This document shows, one piece after another, positions 43,916-53,394 of a stretch of DNA of 55,101 nt. The stretch is from Cryomorphaceae bacterium. Its GTDB lineage: Bacteria > Bacteroidota > Bacteroidia > Flavobacteriales > Schleiferiaceae. Position numbers and translations under genes: made by a program. The stretch covers positions 1 through 55,101 of the forward strand of contig PXCF01000142.1 of the NCBI GenBank assembly GCA_003566715.1, read 5' to 3'. Positions within the stretch are counted from its first letter, which is position 1, and every line of letters begins with the position of its first letter. The notes beneath the pieces were generated by a model. The model made no database searches and was not told the DNA's origin. It saw nothing but the letters and a program-made list of their open reading frames with translations.

Positions 43916-44818
43916 ATGTTAACCATTGCTTTTGCCAAAAACTATGAGCACCCACTTCCGGAGGGACATCGGTTTCCTATGGAGAAGTACGGGTTATTGC
44001 CTCGACAGTTAACTTATGATGGAACAGCTACGGAAGATAATTTCTTTGTGCCTTCACCGGCTGAAGTTGAAGATATCTTACGTGTACATGACAAAGCCTA
44101 TTGGCAAAGACTCCGAGCACTTCAGTTGACAAAAAGCGAACAAAGACGTTCGGGTTTTCCATTGAGTAAAGCGCTGGTAGATCGAGAAATAACCATAGCC
44201 GGTGGCAGCATACAAAATCTTTACCACGCCAAAACATATGGCTGCTCGTTAAACATTGCCGGAGGTACCCATCACGCTTATACAAACCGCGCGGAAGGCT
44301 TTTGTCTGCTAAACGATATTGCTATTTCTGCCGCCCACGGGCTTGACAAAGGAATGATTAAGAAAGCATTGGTGATTGACCTGGACGTGCATCAAGGCAA
44401 CGGTACCGCAGAAATCTTTGCACACACGCCAGAAGTATTTACCTTCAGCATGCACGGCGAAAAAAACTATCCCCTACACAAGGAAGTTTCGGATTTAGAC
44501 ATCCCTTTACCGGACGACACCGACGACGAAACCTATCTCAGTATGCTGTATGAAACCCTCCGCATTCTACGCAAAAAAGTAGATCCGGATGTTATTTATT
44601 TTCAAGCGGGGGTAGATGTTTTGGCTTCCGACAAACTGGGCCGTTTAGGGTTGAGTATTGATGGCTGTCGACAAAGAGATCAAATTGTATTTGAATATGC
44701 CCACAAATACAGTATTCCTGTTGCAGTGAGTATGGGAGGCGGCTACAGTAAACATCTACCCGATATTGTCAATGCCCACGCCAACACCTTTCGAGAAGCG
44801 AGAAAAATTTTCTTTTAG
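43916..44818 (+). CDS. Histone deacetylase-superfamily protein (acetoin-utilisation-like amidohydrolase)
   Basis: A 300-residue zinc-dependent amidohydrolase of the arginase/deacetylase fold. The signature elements are present: GHRFPMEKYG near the N-terminus, NIAGGTHHAYTNRAEGFCLLNDIAI (tandem His of the charge relay and the Gly-Phe-Cys active-site loop), the zinc-ligand pair in VIDLDVHQGNGTAEIF, the third ligand Asp in FQAGVDVL, and SMGGGYS near the C-terminus. Bacterial members deacetylate small amides, polyamines or protein lysines; the real substrate cannot be read. It is only 6 bases after pheT and so probably co-transcribed with it. Confidence 0.9.
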   Translation: MLTIAFAKNYEHPLPEGHRFPMEKYGLLPRQLTYDGTATEDNFFVPSPAEVEDILRVHDKAYWQRLRALQLTKSEQRRSGFPLSKALVDREITIAGGSIQNLYHAKTYGCSLNIAGGTHHAYTNRAEGFCLLNDIAISAAHGLDKGMIKKALVIDLDVHQGNGTAEIFAHTPEVFTFSMHGEKNYPLHKEVSDLDIPLPDDTDDETYLSMLYETLRILRKKVDPDVIYFQAGVDVLASDKLGRLGLSIDGCRQRDQIVFEYAHKYSIPVAVSMGGGYSKHLPDIVNAHANTFREARKIFF

Positions 44819-44837
44819 TGGATTGATTGTTGGCATG

Positions 44838-44845
44838 TATATTTG
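44838..44845 (+). promoter_or_regulatory. -7 element for the lipocalin-like gene
   Basis: TATATTTG matches TAnnTTTG, 93 bases before the ATG at 44938. No -33 TTG was found at the usual distance. The leader between has no obvious hairpin. Confidence 0.5.
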
Positions 44846-44937
44846 TACGTAATAATTTAAAATCGACGTGAGCTTTAATCCACCCAATTTTTTGGTCTTT
44901 AAAGCGTTTATTCTTTGTAACCTACAGACGAAAGAAA

Positions 44938-45432
44938 ATGAAAAAAATCTCTTCTTTTATGGCATTTGCCTTACTGCTTGGCTTTTCTGCATGCTCAAGT
45001 GACGATGCCAAAGAAATTGAAGGCATCTGGACACTTAGTTCATTTGAAGAGCAAACCGTAAAAACAAATTATTTGGGTGGCGGTATAACCGTTCAAACCA
45101 CGCAAAATTACGACTTGGTTGACGCCAACCGTCAGTGGAGATTTAACTTAGATCCACAAACCATTGATTTTGCCGGGTTTAAAGAGGTGTCAGACGAGCG
45201 CTTAGAACTGAGCAATGGCGACACACTCAATTATTCATTTGCGGTCATTGAAAGAACTCTTTTCAATAGCAGCCAAACTTGGGAGCTCAGCGACAATGAA
45301 ACGATGATCATTGGCACCCTTCCCCGTCAGTTTGAGTTTAACTACGAAGTAACAGAGTCTCAATTATCGCTCAATATCAGTCGCAATACGGCGAATGAAA
45401 CCCATACGGTTAGATATCGTTTTACACGCTAA
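44938..45432 (+). CDS. Lipocalin-like lipoprotein
   Basis: A 164-residue lipoprotein. The signal peptide ends in LGFSAC (Cys at about residue 19), followed by SSDDAKEIEGIWTLSSFEEQ, the usual N-terminal strand of small Bacteroidota lipocalin-like proteins (GxW motif). The remaining sequence alternates polar and aromatic residues across about eight short strands, in keeping with a beta-barrel, and ends NETHTVRYRFTR. No ligand can be inferred. It is followed 26 bases later by another exported protein. Confidence 0.7.
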   Translation: MKKISSFMAFALLLGFSACSSDDAKEIEGIWTLSSFEEQTVKTNYLGGGITVQTTQNYDLVDANRQWRFNLDPQTIDFAGFKEVSDERLELSNGDTLNYSFAVIERTLFNSSQTWELSDNETMIIGTLPRQFEFNYEVTESQLSLNISRNTANETHTVRYRFTR

Positions 45433-45458
45433 TTAACTTTTAATCAAACAACATACGA

Positions 45459-46439
45459 ATGAAACGTTTAGCATTTTGGAGCGTCCTTATAGCATCGGTT
45501 GCTATGTTTAATCAATGTCGCAGTGACGACGATGAAAATGGAGGCAACGGTAGTTTATTTACGCCCGGTGGAGATCCGATTGATCAACTTGATACACCTC
45601 GCAAACTATACAGTGCCATCATCAATGCCGGTCAAGTGAAGGCCAAATCGGTGGCTGCTGAAAGCATACTCAGGTTTGCCGAAATGTATGAAAGTGACGA
45701 ATTTTTATATTTGGTTCATATCCCTGACGCCAGCAGCGACTTTTTCCATGCCGACTACAATAGATTAGACAATTTATTTCCCGGTTTAATGGATCCCAGT
45801 GACTTCTATTTAAACCAAGAAGTCTTTCAGCCTCAACCTTACACAAATATATCTTTTTACGAGCAATTGGCGCCGATCGACTTGCCGTTGGCAGCAGTCA
45901 ATCACTTGACAAGGGTACGTGGGGATTCTGTCATTGTCAATGCACGGGTTCAGTTCTTTGAAAATGTGAATCGACGCAATTTTTATGTCGCTTCATATTT
46001 AGCTGCCGAAATCCCTGCGGAGAATTTTGACCAGGGCCCCAATTTTACGGTTCCCACCATCAATAACTTTTTGAGTAATGCCGATGACGTCAGCGCATTC
46101 ATCAATCCGTTCCCCAATGATTCGGTATTTATCTTTAGTGATGGTGAGAAATACAAACACCGCTACGTGATCATTGGAGAGCCCAAAGAAATTCTTGGCG
46201 TTAAATTAGAAGACGTTAATCTTTTTGGAAGGGAGTTTCAAGCCAGCGATGTTCTTGGCTCCATGGAAACCCCCATTCGGATAGCTCTACCCAAAACACA
46301 CCCGGCTGCTGAGTTTGCCACCGGCTTCGGTATTTGGACAGTCATGTACGAATTGGAAGAAGAAGTTGATCCTGCAGATCCCAACGGCCCTCCGCTCATC
46401 ACCATTACGATGATTAACAGCCGTTTTTCTACGTTTTAA
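45459..46439 (+). CDS. Hypothetical exported protein, probable lipoprotein
   Basis: A 326-residue protein with a signal segment (about 1-19) ending in AMFNQC, a poor but possible lipobox, followed by RSDDDENGGNGS, which resembles the acidic post-Cys region of surface lipoproteins. The body is beta-rich and full of Asp, Phe and Asn, with no motif that I recognise. It follows the lipocalin-like gene by 26 bases, suggesting one message. A strong terminator follows. Confidence 0.65.
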   Translation: MKRLAFWSVLIASVAMFNQCRSDDDENGGNGSLFTPGGDPIDQLDTPRKLYSAIINAGQVKAKSVAAESILRFAEMYESDEFLYLVHIPDASSDFFHADYNRLDNLFPGLMDPSDFYLNQEVFQPQPYTNISFYEQLAPIDLPLAAVNHLTRVRGDSVIVNARVQFFENVNRRNFYVASYLAAEIPAENFDQGPNFTVPTINNFLSNADDVSAFINPFPNDSVFIFSDGEKYKHRYVIIGEPKEILGVKLEDVNLFGREFQASDVLGSMETPIRIALPKTHPAAEFATGFGIWTVMYELEEEVDPADPNGPPLITITMINSRFSTF

Positions 46440-46459
46440 TTAGCAAATAACTGCATAAA

Positions 46460-46499
46460 AAAAAGGCGAAATGCTTAGATGAGCATTTCGCCTTTTTTT
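46460..46499. terminator. Bidirectional terminator between the exported protein and gyrB
   Basis: A perfect 12-base stem (46464-46475 with 46482-46493, 6-base loop) flanked by a run of eight As on the left and seven Ts on the right. Confidence 0.9.
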
Positions 46500-46533
46500 G
46501 TAGTTGTATATATCTCGCGGAGAGAAAATTAAT

Positions 46534-46572
46534 ACAACTGTACAGACATGCTAAACACGACCGTACAGTTGT
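46534..46572. repeat. Inverted repeat just downstream of gyrB
   Basis: A perfect 10-base inverted repeat, 46534-46543 with 46563-46572, has a 19-base loop and lies 16 bases beyond the gyrB stop. It has no T-run on the strand of gyrB after the second arm, so it looks more like an mRNA 3'-end structure than a second terminator. Confidence 0.55.
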
Positions 46573-46587
46573 GTGAAAAAAGAATCA

Positions 46588-48763
<2,176 letters not shown>

Positions 48764-48800
48764 ATAAAAAAACTGCATGACAATTTCTCATCATGCAGTT
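48764..48800 (-). terminator. Terminator of the S6-S18-L9 operon
   Basis: On the minus strand a perfect 10-base stem (48791-48800 with 48771-48780, 10-base loop) runs into seven Ts, 38 bases after the rplI stop. Confidence 0.85.
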
Positions 48801-48838
48801 AATTTAAGTAGATACAACGGATAAGTTGTATGTATGTA

Positions 48839-49288
48839 TTACTTCGCTGCTACTACCTCGAATTCAAAATCAATTGAAACTTCGCGGTGAAGGCGAATTT
48901 TTGCGGTGTATGAACCAAGTGCTTTAATGGTATTTCCAGGAACTTGGATAAATTTCTTATCCACTTGGAAACCGTTATCACTCAGTGCATCAGCAATGTT
49001 CTGATTGTTAATAGACCCAAACAACTTGTTGCCTGAACCCACTTTCGAAGCAATTTTCAATTCGAAGCCTTTGATGCCTTCGGCTTTTTTCTTTGCCTCT
49101 TCGATCAACTTCTGCTCTTTGTGCGCTTTTTGCTTGAGGTTTTCAGCCAAAACTTTGCGCGCAGATTCGGTAGCCAATTCGGCGATACCTTGTGGAATAA
49201 GGTAATTGCGAGCGTAGCCGTGCTTAACGGTCACGATTTCGTCTTTAAACCCAAGGTTTTCCACATCGGTTTTTAAAATGATGTCCAT
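48839..49288 (-). CDS. rplI: 50S ribosomal protein L9
   Basis: A 149-residue ribosomal protein of the 50S subunit. The N-terminal RNA-binding domain starts MDIILKTDVENLGFKDEIVTVKHGYARNYLIPQGIA (the GYARNYLIP stretch is diagnostic), a long charged connecting helix follows (about 45-75), and the C-terminal domain includes GSGNKLFGSI and the terminal beta-rich segment. It is the last gene of the rpsF-rpsR-rplI operon, 7 bases after rpsR. Confidence 0.97.
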   Translation of the reverse strand: MDIILKTDVENLGFKDEIVTVKHGYARNYLIPQGIAELATESARKVLAENLKQKAHKEQKLIEEAKKKAEGIKGFELKIASKVGSGNKLFGSINNQNIADALSDNGFQVDKKFIQVPGNTIKALGSYTAKIRLHREVSIDFEFEVVAAK

Positions 49289-49295
49289 CGTGTTT

Positions 49296-49595
49296 TTATT
49301 TAAGGTTATCAGCTACGTAAGGCAATAGCGCAAGGTGACGAGCACGCTTAACGGCTACTGAAAGTTTACGTTGGTATTTCAATGAAGTTCCCGTGATGCG
49401 ACGTGGTAAAATTTTACCTTGGTCGTTGAGGAAACGCAACAAGAAGTCGGCATTCTTGTGATCGATGTGCTTGATTCCGTAACGCTTGAAACGACAAAAC
49501 TTTTGGTTGTTGCCGGTATCGATGGTCAAGGGCTGTAAGTAGCGGATCTCAGACTGGTTGGTCTTGCCTGCTACATTGTCCAATTCTGTACTCAT
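49296..49595 (-). CDS. rpsR: 30S ribosomal protein S18
   Basis: A 99-residue S18. The conserved core is [30 protein letters not shown] and [19 protein letters not shown]. The N-terminal extension of about 20 residues beyond the E. coli form is common in Bacteroidota. S18 forms a heterodimer with S6 on the platform of the 30S subunit, and the genes are 14 bases apart. Confidence 0.97.
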   Translation of the reverse strand: MSTELDNVAGKTNQSEIRYLQPLTIDTGNNQKFCRFKRYGIKHIDHKNADFLLRFLNDQGKILPRRITGTSLKYQRKLSVAVKRARHLALLPYVADNLK

Positions 49596-49609
49596 ATCGG
49601 ATGATTCTT

Positions 49610-49951
49610 TTAAGCGTTAGCATTCATTTTCTGACGACGCTTTTCTGCGAAGTCTTTAGCGTGCTTGTCGAGCTTAACGGTCAAGTAACGCATGACGCGC
49701 TCGTCACGACGAAGCTGAAGCTCAAATTCGTCGATAACTTCGCCTGAAGCATCAAATTCTAAAAGGGTGTAGAAACCACTTTTTTTCTTCTGAATGGGGT
49801 AAGCCAATTTCTTTAGCCCCCAGTTCTCACGGTGATTGAGCTTGGCTCCTTTGGTTTTTAGGATGCCCTCAAACTTTTCGACTGTCTCCCTTACCTGATC
49901 ATCAGATAAGACGGGATGTAAAATGAAAACAGCCTCATAGGTGTTAGCCAT
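49610..49951 (-). CDS. rpsF: 30S ribosomal protein S6
   Basis: A 113-residue S6. Recognisable parts are [16 protein letters not shown] at the N-terminus, [25 protein letters not shown] in the middle (cut here as family core) and the [15 protein letters not shown] strand near the end. It is the first gene of the operon, with a strong promoter about 50 bases upstream. Confidence 0.97.
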   Translation of the reverse strand: MANTYEAVFILHPVLSDDQVRETVEKFEGILKTKGAKLNHRENWGLKKLAYPIQKKKSGFYTLLEFDASGEVIDEFELQLRRDERVMRYLTVKLDKHAKDFAEKRRQKMNANA

Positions 49952-49980
49952 AACATCTGGTATTTGTTAAACAATAAAAA

Positions 49981-50001
49981 TGCCCCCTGTATAAGGGGGC
50001 G
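49981..50001 (-). terminator. GC-rich hairpin between the thioredoxin gene and rpsF
   Basis: On the minus strand GCCCCCT, a short loop and AGGGGGC are followed by ATTTTTATTG, the form of a rho-independent terminator for the thioredoxin gene. The rpsF promoter is directly adjacent and the expected start site lies inside the first arm, so the hairpin may also shape the rpsF leader. Confidence 0.65.
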
Positions 50002-50033
50002 CAAAGATACATATAATAAACCAATTAAAACAA
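50002..50033 (-). promoter_or_regulatory. Promoter of the rpsF-rpsR-rplI operon
   Basis: On the minus strand TTG (50031-50033), a 21-base spacer and TATCTTTG followed by C (50002-50009) give a full-consensus Bacteroidota promoter, as expected for ribosomal protein genes. Confidence 0.85.
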
Positions 50034-50038
50034 GCTAT

Positions 50039-50572
50039 TTACCACTCCTTCTTCATGGATTTTTCGAAGGCCTCCCATTCGGTGTTTTGGTAGGCACCGG
50101 AACCAAAATATTTTAAAATCGGTTCGATGCGATCAGGCGTTAAATACCCCTGAATCGGCTGGGTCAGCATATTCAAGTCGCTGTCGAGATATGCGGTTGT
50201 AGGATAAGCCAATCGACCTTTTACGGCAAAATTGCCCGCAAATGGATGGGTGGCATTTCTTCCACTCTTTGCAGGATCGTATTTTTCATTAGAAAATGTT
50301 TGTCCGCGAAAGGTGACTTCTTCGTTGCCCTCCGCATTAAACTTCACCGCATGAAAGTGCTTGTTGATGTAAGCCGCTACTTTAGGGTTGTTGAATGTGT
50401 TCTTGTCCATCATCTTGCATGGTCCACACCAGGTGGTGTACATGTCAACGATAATGGGCTTGGGATCTTTCTTAACCGCTGCTTCTAATTCAGAAAGAGA
50501 AATCCAATTGACTTCTTGGGCTTTAGAAACTTGTGACAGGCCCATGAATAAGAAAATTAACAAATAACGCAT
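50039..50572 (-). CDS. Exported thioredoxin-fold protein
   Basis: A 177-residue protein with a signal peptide (about 1-18, ending SKAQ). A thioredoxin domain follows, with the redox-active WCGPCK motif at about 49-54 (DMYTTWCGPCKMMDKNTF) and the cis-Pro in AYPTTAYLD. The MMDKNTFNNPKVAAYIN segment places it with thioredoxin-like DUF255/DsbD-gamma-type proteins found in Bacteroidota. It probably acts in the periplasm as a disulfide reductant. It lies upstream of the ribosomal operon with its own -7 element and terminator hairpin. Confidence 0.9.
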   Translation of the reverse strand: MRYLLIFLFMGLSQVSKAQEVNWISLSELEAAVKKDPKPIIVDMYTTWCGPCKMMDKNTFNNPKVAAYINKHFHAVKFNAEGNEEVTFRGQTFSNEKYDPAKSGRNATHPFAGNFAVKGRLAYPTTAYLDSDLNMLTQPIQGYLTPDRIEPILKYFGSGAYQNTEWEAFEKSMKKEW

Positions 50573-50588
50573 ATGTTCAAAATTTTAT

Positions 50589-50596
50589 CAAAGTTA
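50589..50596 (-). promoter_or_regulatory. -7 element for the exported thioredoxin
   Basis: The minus strand reads TAACTTTG, fitting TAnnTTTG, 16 bases before the ATG, giving a short leader. A TTG lies only 12 bases further upstream, too close for the usual spacer. Confidence 0.45.
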
Positions 50597-50626
50597 CACT
50601 CTCTTTCGCAAATGGAATACCATTTA

Positions 50627-51718
50627 TTATCTACGATTTATATCGGCTAAAAATGTTTCAGCCATGTTGATGGTTTGTTGGTGGGAAAGCCATTGTCGAA
50701 TGTGCGACTGTGCTTGTTTACCCATGTGTTGGGTTTTTTCTGGATTATTACTGCATTCCAATAAAACATCTCCTAAAATGTCGGCTTTTTTAATAGGAAC
50801 AACCCTGCCGCTAACGCCTTCTTCAACCAATCCTTTATTTCCCGGAATACCTGTAATAACCGGACAAACGCCGAGATGCATAGCTTCTTGAACTGCTTTG
50901 GTGAGCGCTTCTGAGCGCAAAGATGGTAGAACCAAAACATCTGAAGCAGCTATTAATCTCAGTGCGTCTGATCGAAAACCCAGTTGATGAATACGATCAG
51001 ACATCAAACTCTCTTTGAGTTGATTAATGTATTCCGGCTTTTCCATCCCTAAACCAACCAACAACAGGTGCGCTCTAGGATTTTTAGCCAAGGTATTTGT
51101 CGCTTGCAATAAATATTTTAGTCCTTTTACTCGACGTACATTTCCAACATAAATACACAAAAAGGCTTCTTCTGGCACACCTATCTCCTCACGACTGATG
51201 GCTTTAATTCCATCATACCATTGAGGATTGTGTCCTTTGCGCATAACATAAGTCCTTTTTTTAACAAAAACCATTTGCTTGTCGAGATGTGTCTTAACAG
51301 CATCATGTAAACACAAAATTGCATCCACTCTTGGGTGAAGCACTTTCAAATAGGAGGTCGGATCATACCAGTGAACATTACCTACCGATCCTCGATAAAC
51401 AACAACCTTTAAAGACTTATCCGCTGCTGCTTTTATTCCATTAACTACCGCTCGATTATTGAAAAGCAAAATGGACGATGCACTGTATTTATCAATACAA
51501 AAACGGATGAAAGCTATTTCATCCGGATGTTTTCTCCCCTTAATTTTATAAGTTTCAATTGTCATTCCTTCTGCTTGAAACCTCGAAACCCAGGGAGAAT
51601 TTTCAGGTACCAGCAAAACCAATTTATGGCCACGGTGATGAAGTGAAATGAATAACTCAGCCTCAGGTCGTGCAGAAACAATATTTGCGTAATCACTGAT
51701 TACTAAAACTGCTGACAT
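50627..51718 (-). CDS. Glycosyltransferase family 4 (GT-B fold)
   Basis: A 363-residue retaining glycosyltransferase of the GT4 type. The N-terminal Rossmann domain has LVLLVPENSPWVSRFQAEGM, and the C-terminal domain has the donor-binding IYVGNVRRVKGLKYLLQA and HLLLVGLGMEKPEY, followed by the family EX7E-like segment in RSEALTKAVQEAMHLGVCPVIT. The protein is soluble or peripheral. The acceptor and sugar cannot be read. It follows the GT2 gene by 50 bases on the same strand and is probably the third gene of a small surface-glycan or lipid-glycosylation unit. Confidence 0.9.
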   Translation of the reverse strand: MSAVLVISDYANIVSARPEAELFISLHHRGHKLVLLVPENSPWVSRFQAEGMTIETYKIKGRKHPDEIAFIRFCIDKYSASSILLFNNRAVVNGIKAAADKSLKVVVYRGSVGNVHWYDPTSYLKVLHPRVDAILCLHDAVKTHLDKQMVFVKKRTYVMRKGHNPQWYDGIKAISREEIGVPEEAFLCIYVGNVRRVKGLKYLLQATNTLAKNPRAHLLLVGLGMEKPEYINQLKESLMSDRIHQLGFRSDALRLIAASDVLVLPSLRSEALTKAVQEAMHLGVCPVITGIPGNKGLVEEGVSGRVVPIKKADILGDVLLECSNNPEKTQHMGKQAQSHIRQWLSHQQTINMAETFLADINRR

Positions 51719-51768
51719 TTAGTGATTGGATTTGAAATTCAAAAAACACACGCGGTGATATGTATGAC

Positions 51769-52731
51769 TCATCGATCTATATTACACGTTTCCCCTATTG
51801 CGTACTCGCTTTTTCGTTGGCTATTTCTAATAACAATTTCGGCAATAAAACCAGCTAAAAAAAGCTGTGTGCCCATGACCATGCTAATTAAGGCAATGTA
51901 AAACCAAGGATTATCAGTTACCAGAATGGCGCTTTGTCCTTGCGCTAGTGCGTATAGTTTGCCAGCACCAATCAATAGAGCCGAAAAGAAGCCAAATAAA
52001 AACATCAAGGTACCCAAACCGCCAAAAAAGTGCATGGGGCGTTTACTGAATTTCGATACGAATGCCAACGTGACCAAATCGAGAAAGCCATTGATGAAAC
52101 GCTCTAATCCGAACTTGGTCGTGCCATATTTACGCGCACGGTGCTGAACAACCTTTTCTCCAATCTTAGTAAAACCCGCATTTCGCGATAAAAATGGAAT
52201 ATAGCGATGTAACTCTCCGTAGACATCGATGTTTTTGACCACTTCCTTCCTATAAGCTTTTAAACCACAGTTGAAATCGTGTAGATGAATACCGGAGATT
52301 TTTCGCGTGGCCCAATTAAACAATTTCGTGGGAATCGTTTTGGTGATGGGGTCGTAACGCTTTCTCTTCCAACCTGAAACCAAATCGAAGCCGTCTTCAA
52401 TAATCATACGGCGAAGTTCCGGGATTTCATCCGGACTGTCTTGTAAGTCTGCATCCATGGTGATAACCACCTCCCCTTCTGCCACTTTAAACCCGGCGTT
52501 AAGCGCGGCACTCTTGCCGTGATTGCGGCGAAAGCGAACGGCCTTAATGCGGTCATTTTTCGAGGATAAGTCTTTGATCACCGACCAAGAATTATCGCTA
52601 CTTCCGTCGTCCACTAGCACCACTTCAATGGCCAATTGATGTTCGTCGGCCACACGGTATATCCAATCGCTCAATTCCGGCAGCGACTCTTCTTCATTAA
52701 ACAGCGGTATGACTACGGATACATCACTCAT
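51769..52731 (-). CDS. Membrane-anchored glycosyltransferase family 2 (dolichol-phosphate mannosyltransferase-like)
   Basis: A 320-residue GT2 enzyme. The GT-A domain has SVVIPLFNEEESLPEL, VLVDDGSSDNSW and the DxD-type MDADLQDSPDEIPE, followed by the HDFNCGLKAYRKEV motif characteristic of polyprenyl-phosphate glycosyltransferases. Two hydrophobic segments at about 232-255 and 275-300 anchor the C-terminus. It probably moves a sugar to undecaprenyl phosphate at the inner membrane. The start overlaps the DUF4199 stop by 8 bases, showing translational coupling. Confidence 0.93.
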   Translation of the reverse strand: MSDVSVVIPLFNEEESLPELSDWIYRVADEHQLAIEVVLVDDGSSDNSWSVIKDLSSKNDRIKAVRFRRNHGKSAALNAGFKVAEGEVVITMDADLQDSPDEIPELRRMIIEDGFDLVSGWKRKRYDPITKTIPTKLFNWATRKISGIHLHDFNCGLKAYRKEVVKNIDVYGELHRYIPFLSRNAGFTKIGEKVVQHRARKYGTTKFGLERFINGFLDLVTLAFVSKFSKRPMHFFGGLGTLMFLFGFFSALLIGAGKLYALAQGQSAILVTDNPWFYIALISMVMGTQLFLAGFIAEIVIRNSQRKSEYAIGETCNIDR

Positions 52732-53266
52732 AAATAGGACGATCTTTTTTCATAAAGGCGGCAATGATCAACGCTAAAATGGCAGAGAACAACAAACCGG
52801 TGAAAAAACCTCTTACTTGCGTACTGGTTCCAAATTGATTGTTTTCTTCCAAAGATTTAACCAATTCATCTATATCAGAAACATCTCCTCCAAAGCGCTC
52901 TGCCATGGCAACGGTGTTTTCAATGACCTTTTCTTGAATCTCATCCGCGGCCTGGGGGTCAATCACGTTAAAAAGTAAAATCACAAAAGTTGTACTGATC
53001 AAAGAGTAAATCAACGATGTTAAAAAGGCTACAGAAAAAGCTTCCTTAAAGGTCACAAATCCTTCTTTGGCCTTTTTTACCGCACGTACAGCCACAATCA
53101 AAATGACGATATTTACAATAAATAACGTGCCCGTCACAAAAAAATTGACAAACAAATCTCTGGCAAATAGATAAGCCACTAGGTAAAAGCCAACATTGAT
53201 GGCCGCTAAGGTGAGCCCCCAACGAGAGGTTTCCTGTTTAACAATGGGGTCTAAGTTAGATAGCAT
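52724..53266 (-). CDS. DUF4199 family membrane protein
   Basis: A 180-residue membrane protein with four hydrophobic segments (about 15-35, 38-58, 78-103 and 150-172). The segment between 2 and 3, KAKEGFVTFKEAFSVAF, is characteristic of DUF4199, a Bacteroidota family of unknown function often found next to a GT2 gene. An acidic extracytoplasmic loop (about 110-145) lies between helices 3 and 4. It is the first gene of the DUF4199-GT2-GT4 unit. Confidence 0.9.
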   Translation of the reverse strand: MLSNLDPIVKQETSRWGLTLAAINVGFYLVAYLFARDLFVNFFVTGTLFIVNIVILIVAVRAVKKAKEGFVTFKEAFSVAFLTSLIYSLISTTFVILLFNVIDPQAADEIQEKVIENTVAMAERFGGDVSDIDELVKSLEENNQFGTSTQVRGFFTGLLFSAILALIIAAFMKKDRPIYE

Positions 53267-53304
53267 GGTGATTTAGCGTTATTAAATATTGCCACAAACC
53301 TACG

Positions 53305-53332
53305 CAAAAATATCTTTTTACCGACACCTCAA
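53305..53332 (-). promoter_or_regulatory. Promoter of the DUF4199-GT2-GT4 unit
   Basis: On the minus strand TTG (53330-53332), a 17-base spacer and TATTTTTG (53305-53312) form a -33/-7 pair. An overlapping second candidate, TAGGTTTG (53295-53302), lies 10 bases closer to the gene. Confidence 0.6.
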
Positions 53333-53347
53333 TTTAGACAGAACACT

Positions 53348-53355
53348 TACTTTTG
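53348..53355 (+). promoter_or_regulatory. -7 element for the alpha/beta hydrolase
   Basis: TACTTTTG fits TAnnTTTG and lies about 40 bases before the ATG at 53395. It overlaps an in-frame TTG at 53353, ruling that out as the start. It is divergent from the DUF4199 promoter. Confidence 0.55.
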
Positions 53356-53394
53356 TTTGTCATAGTATCATTGATTATTAACGAGAAAAATTTC

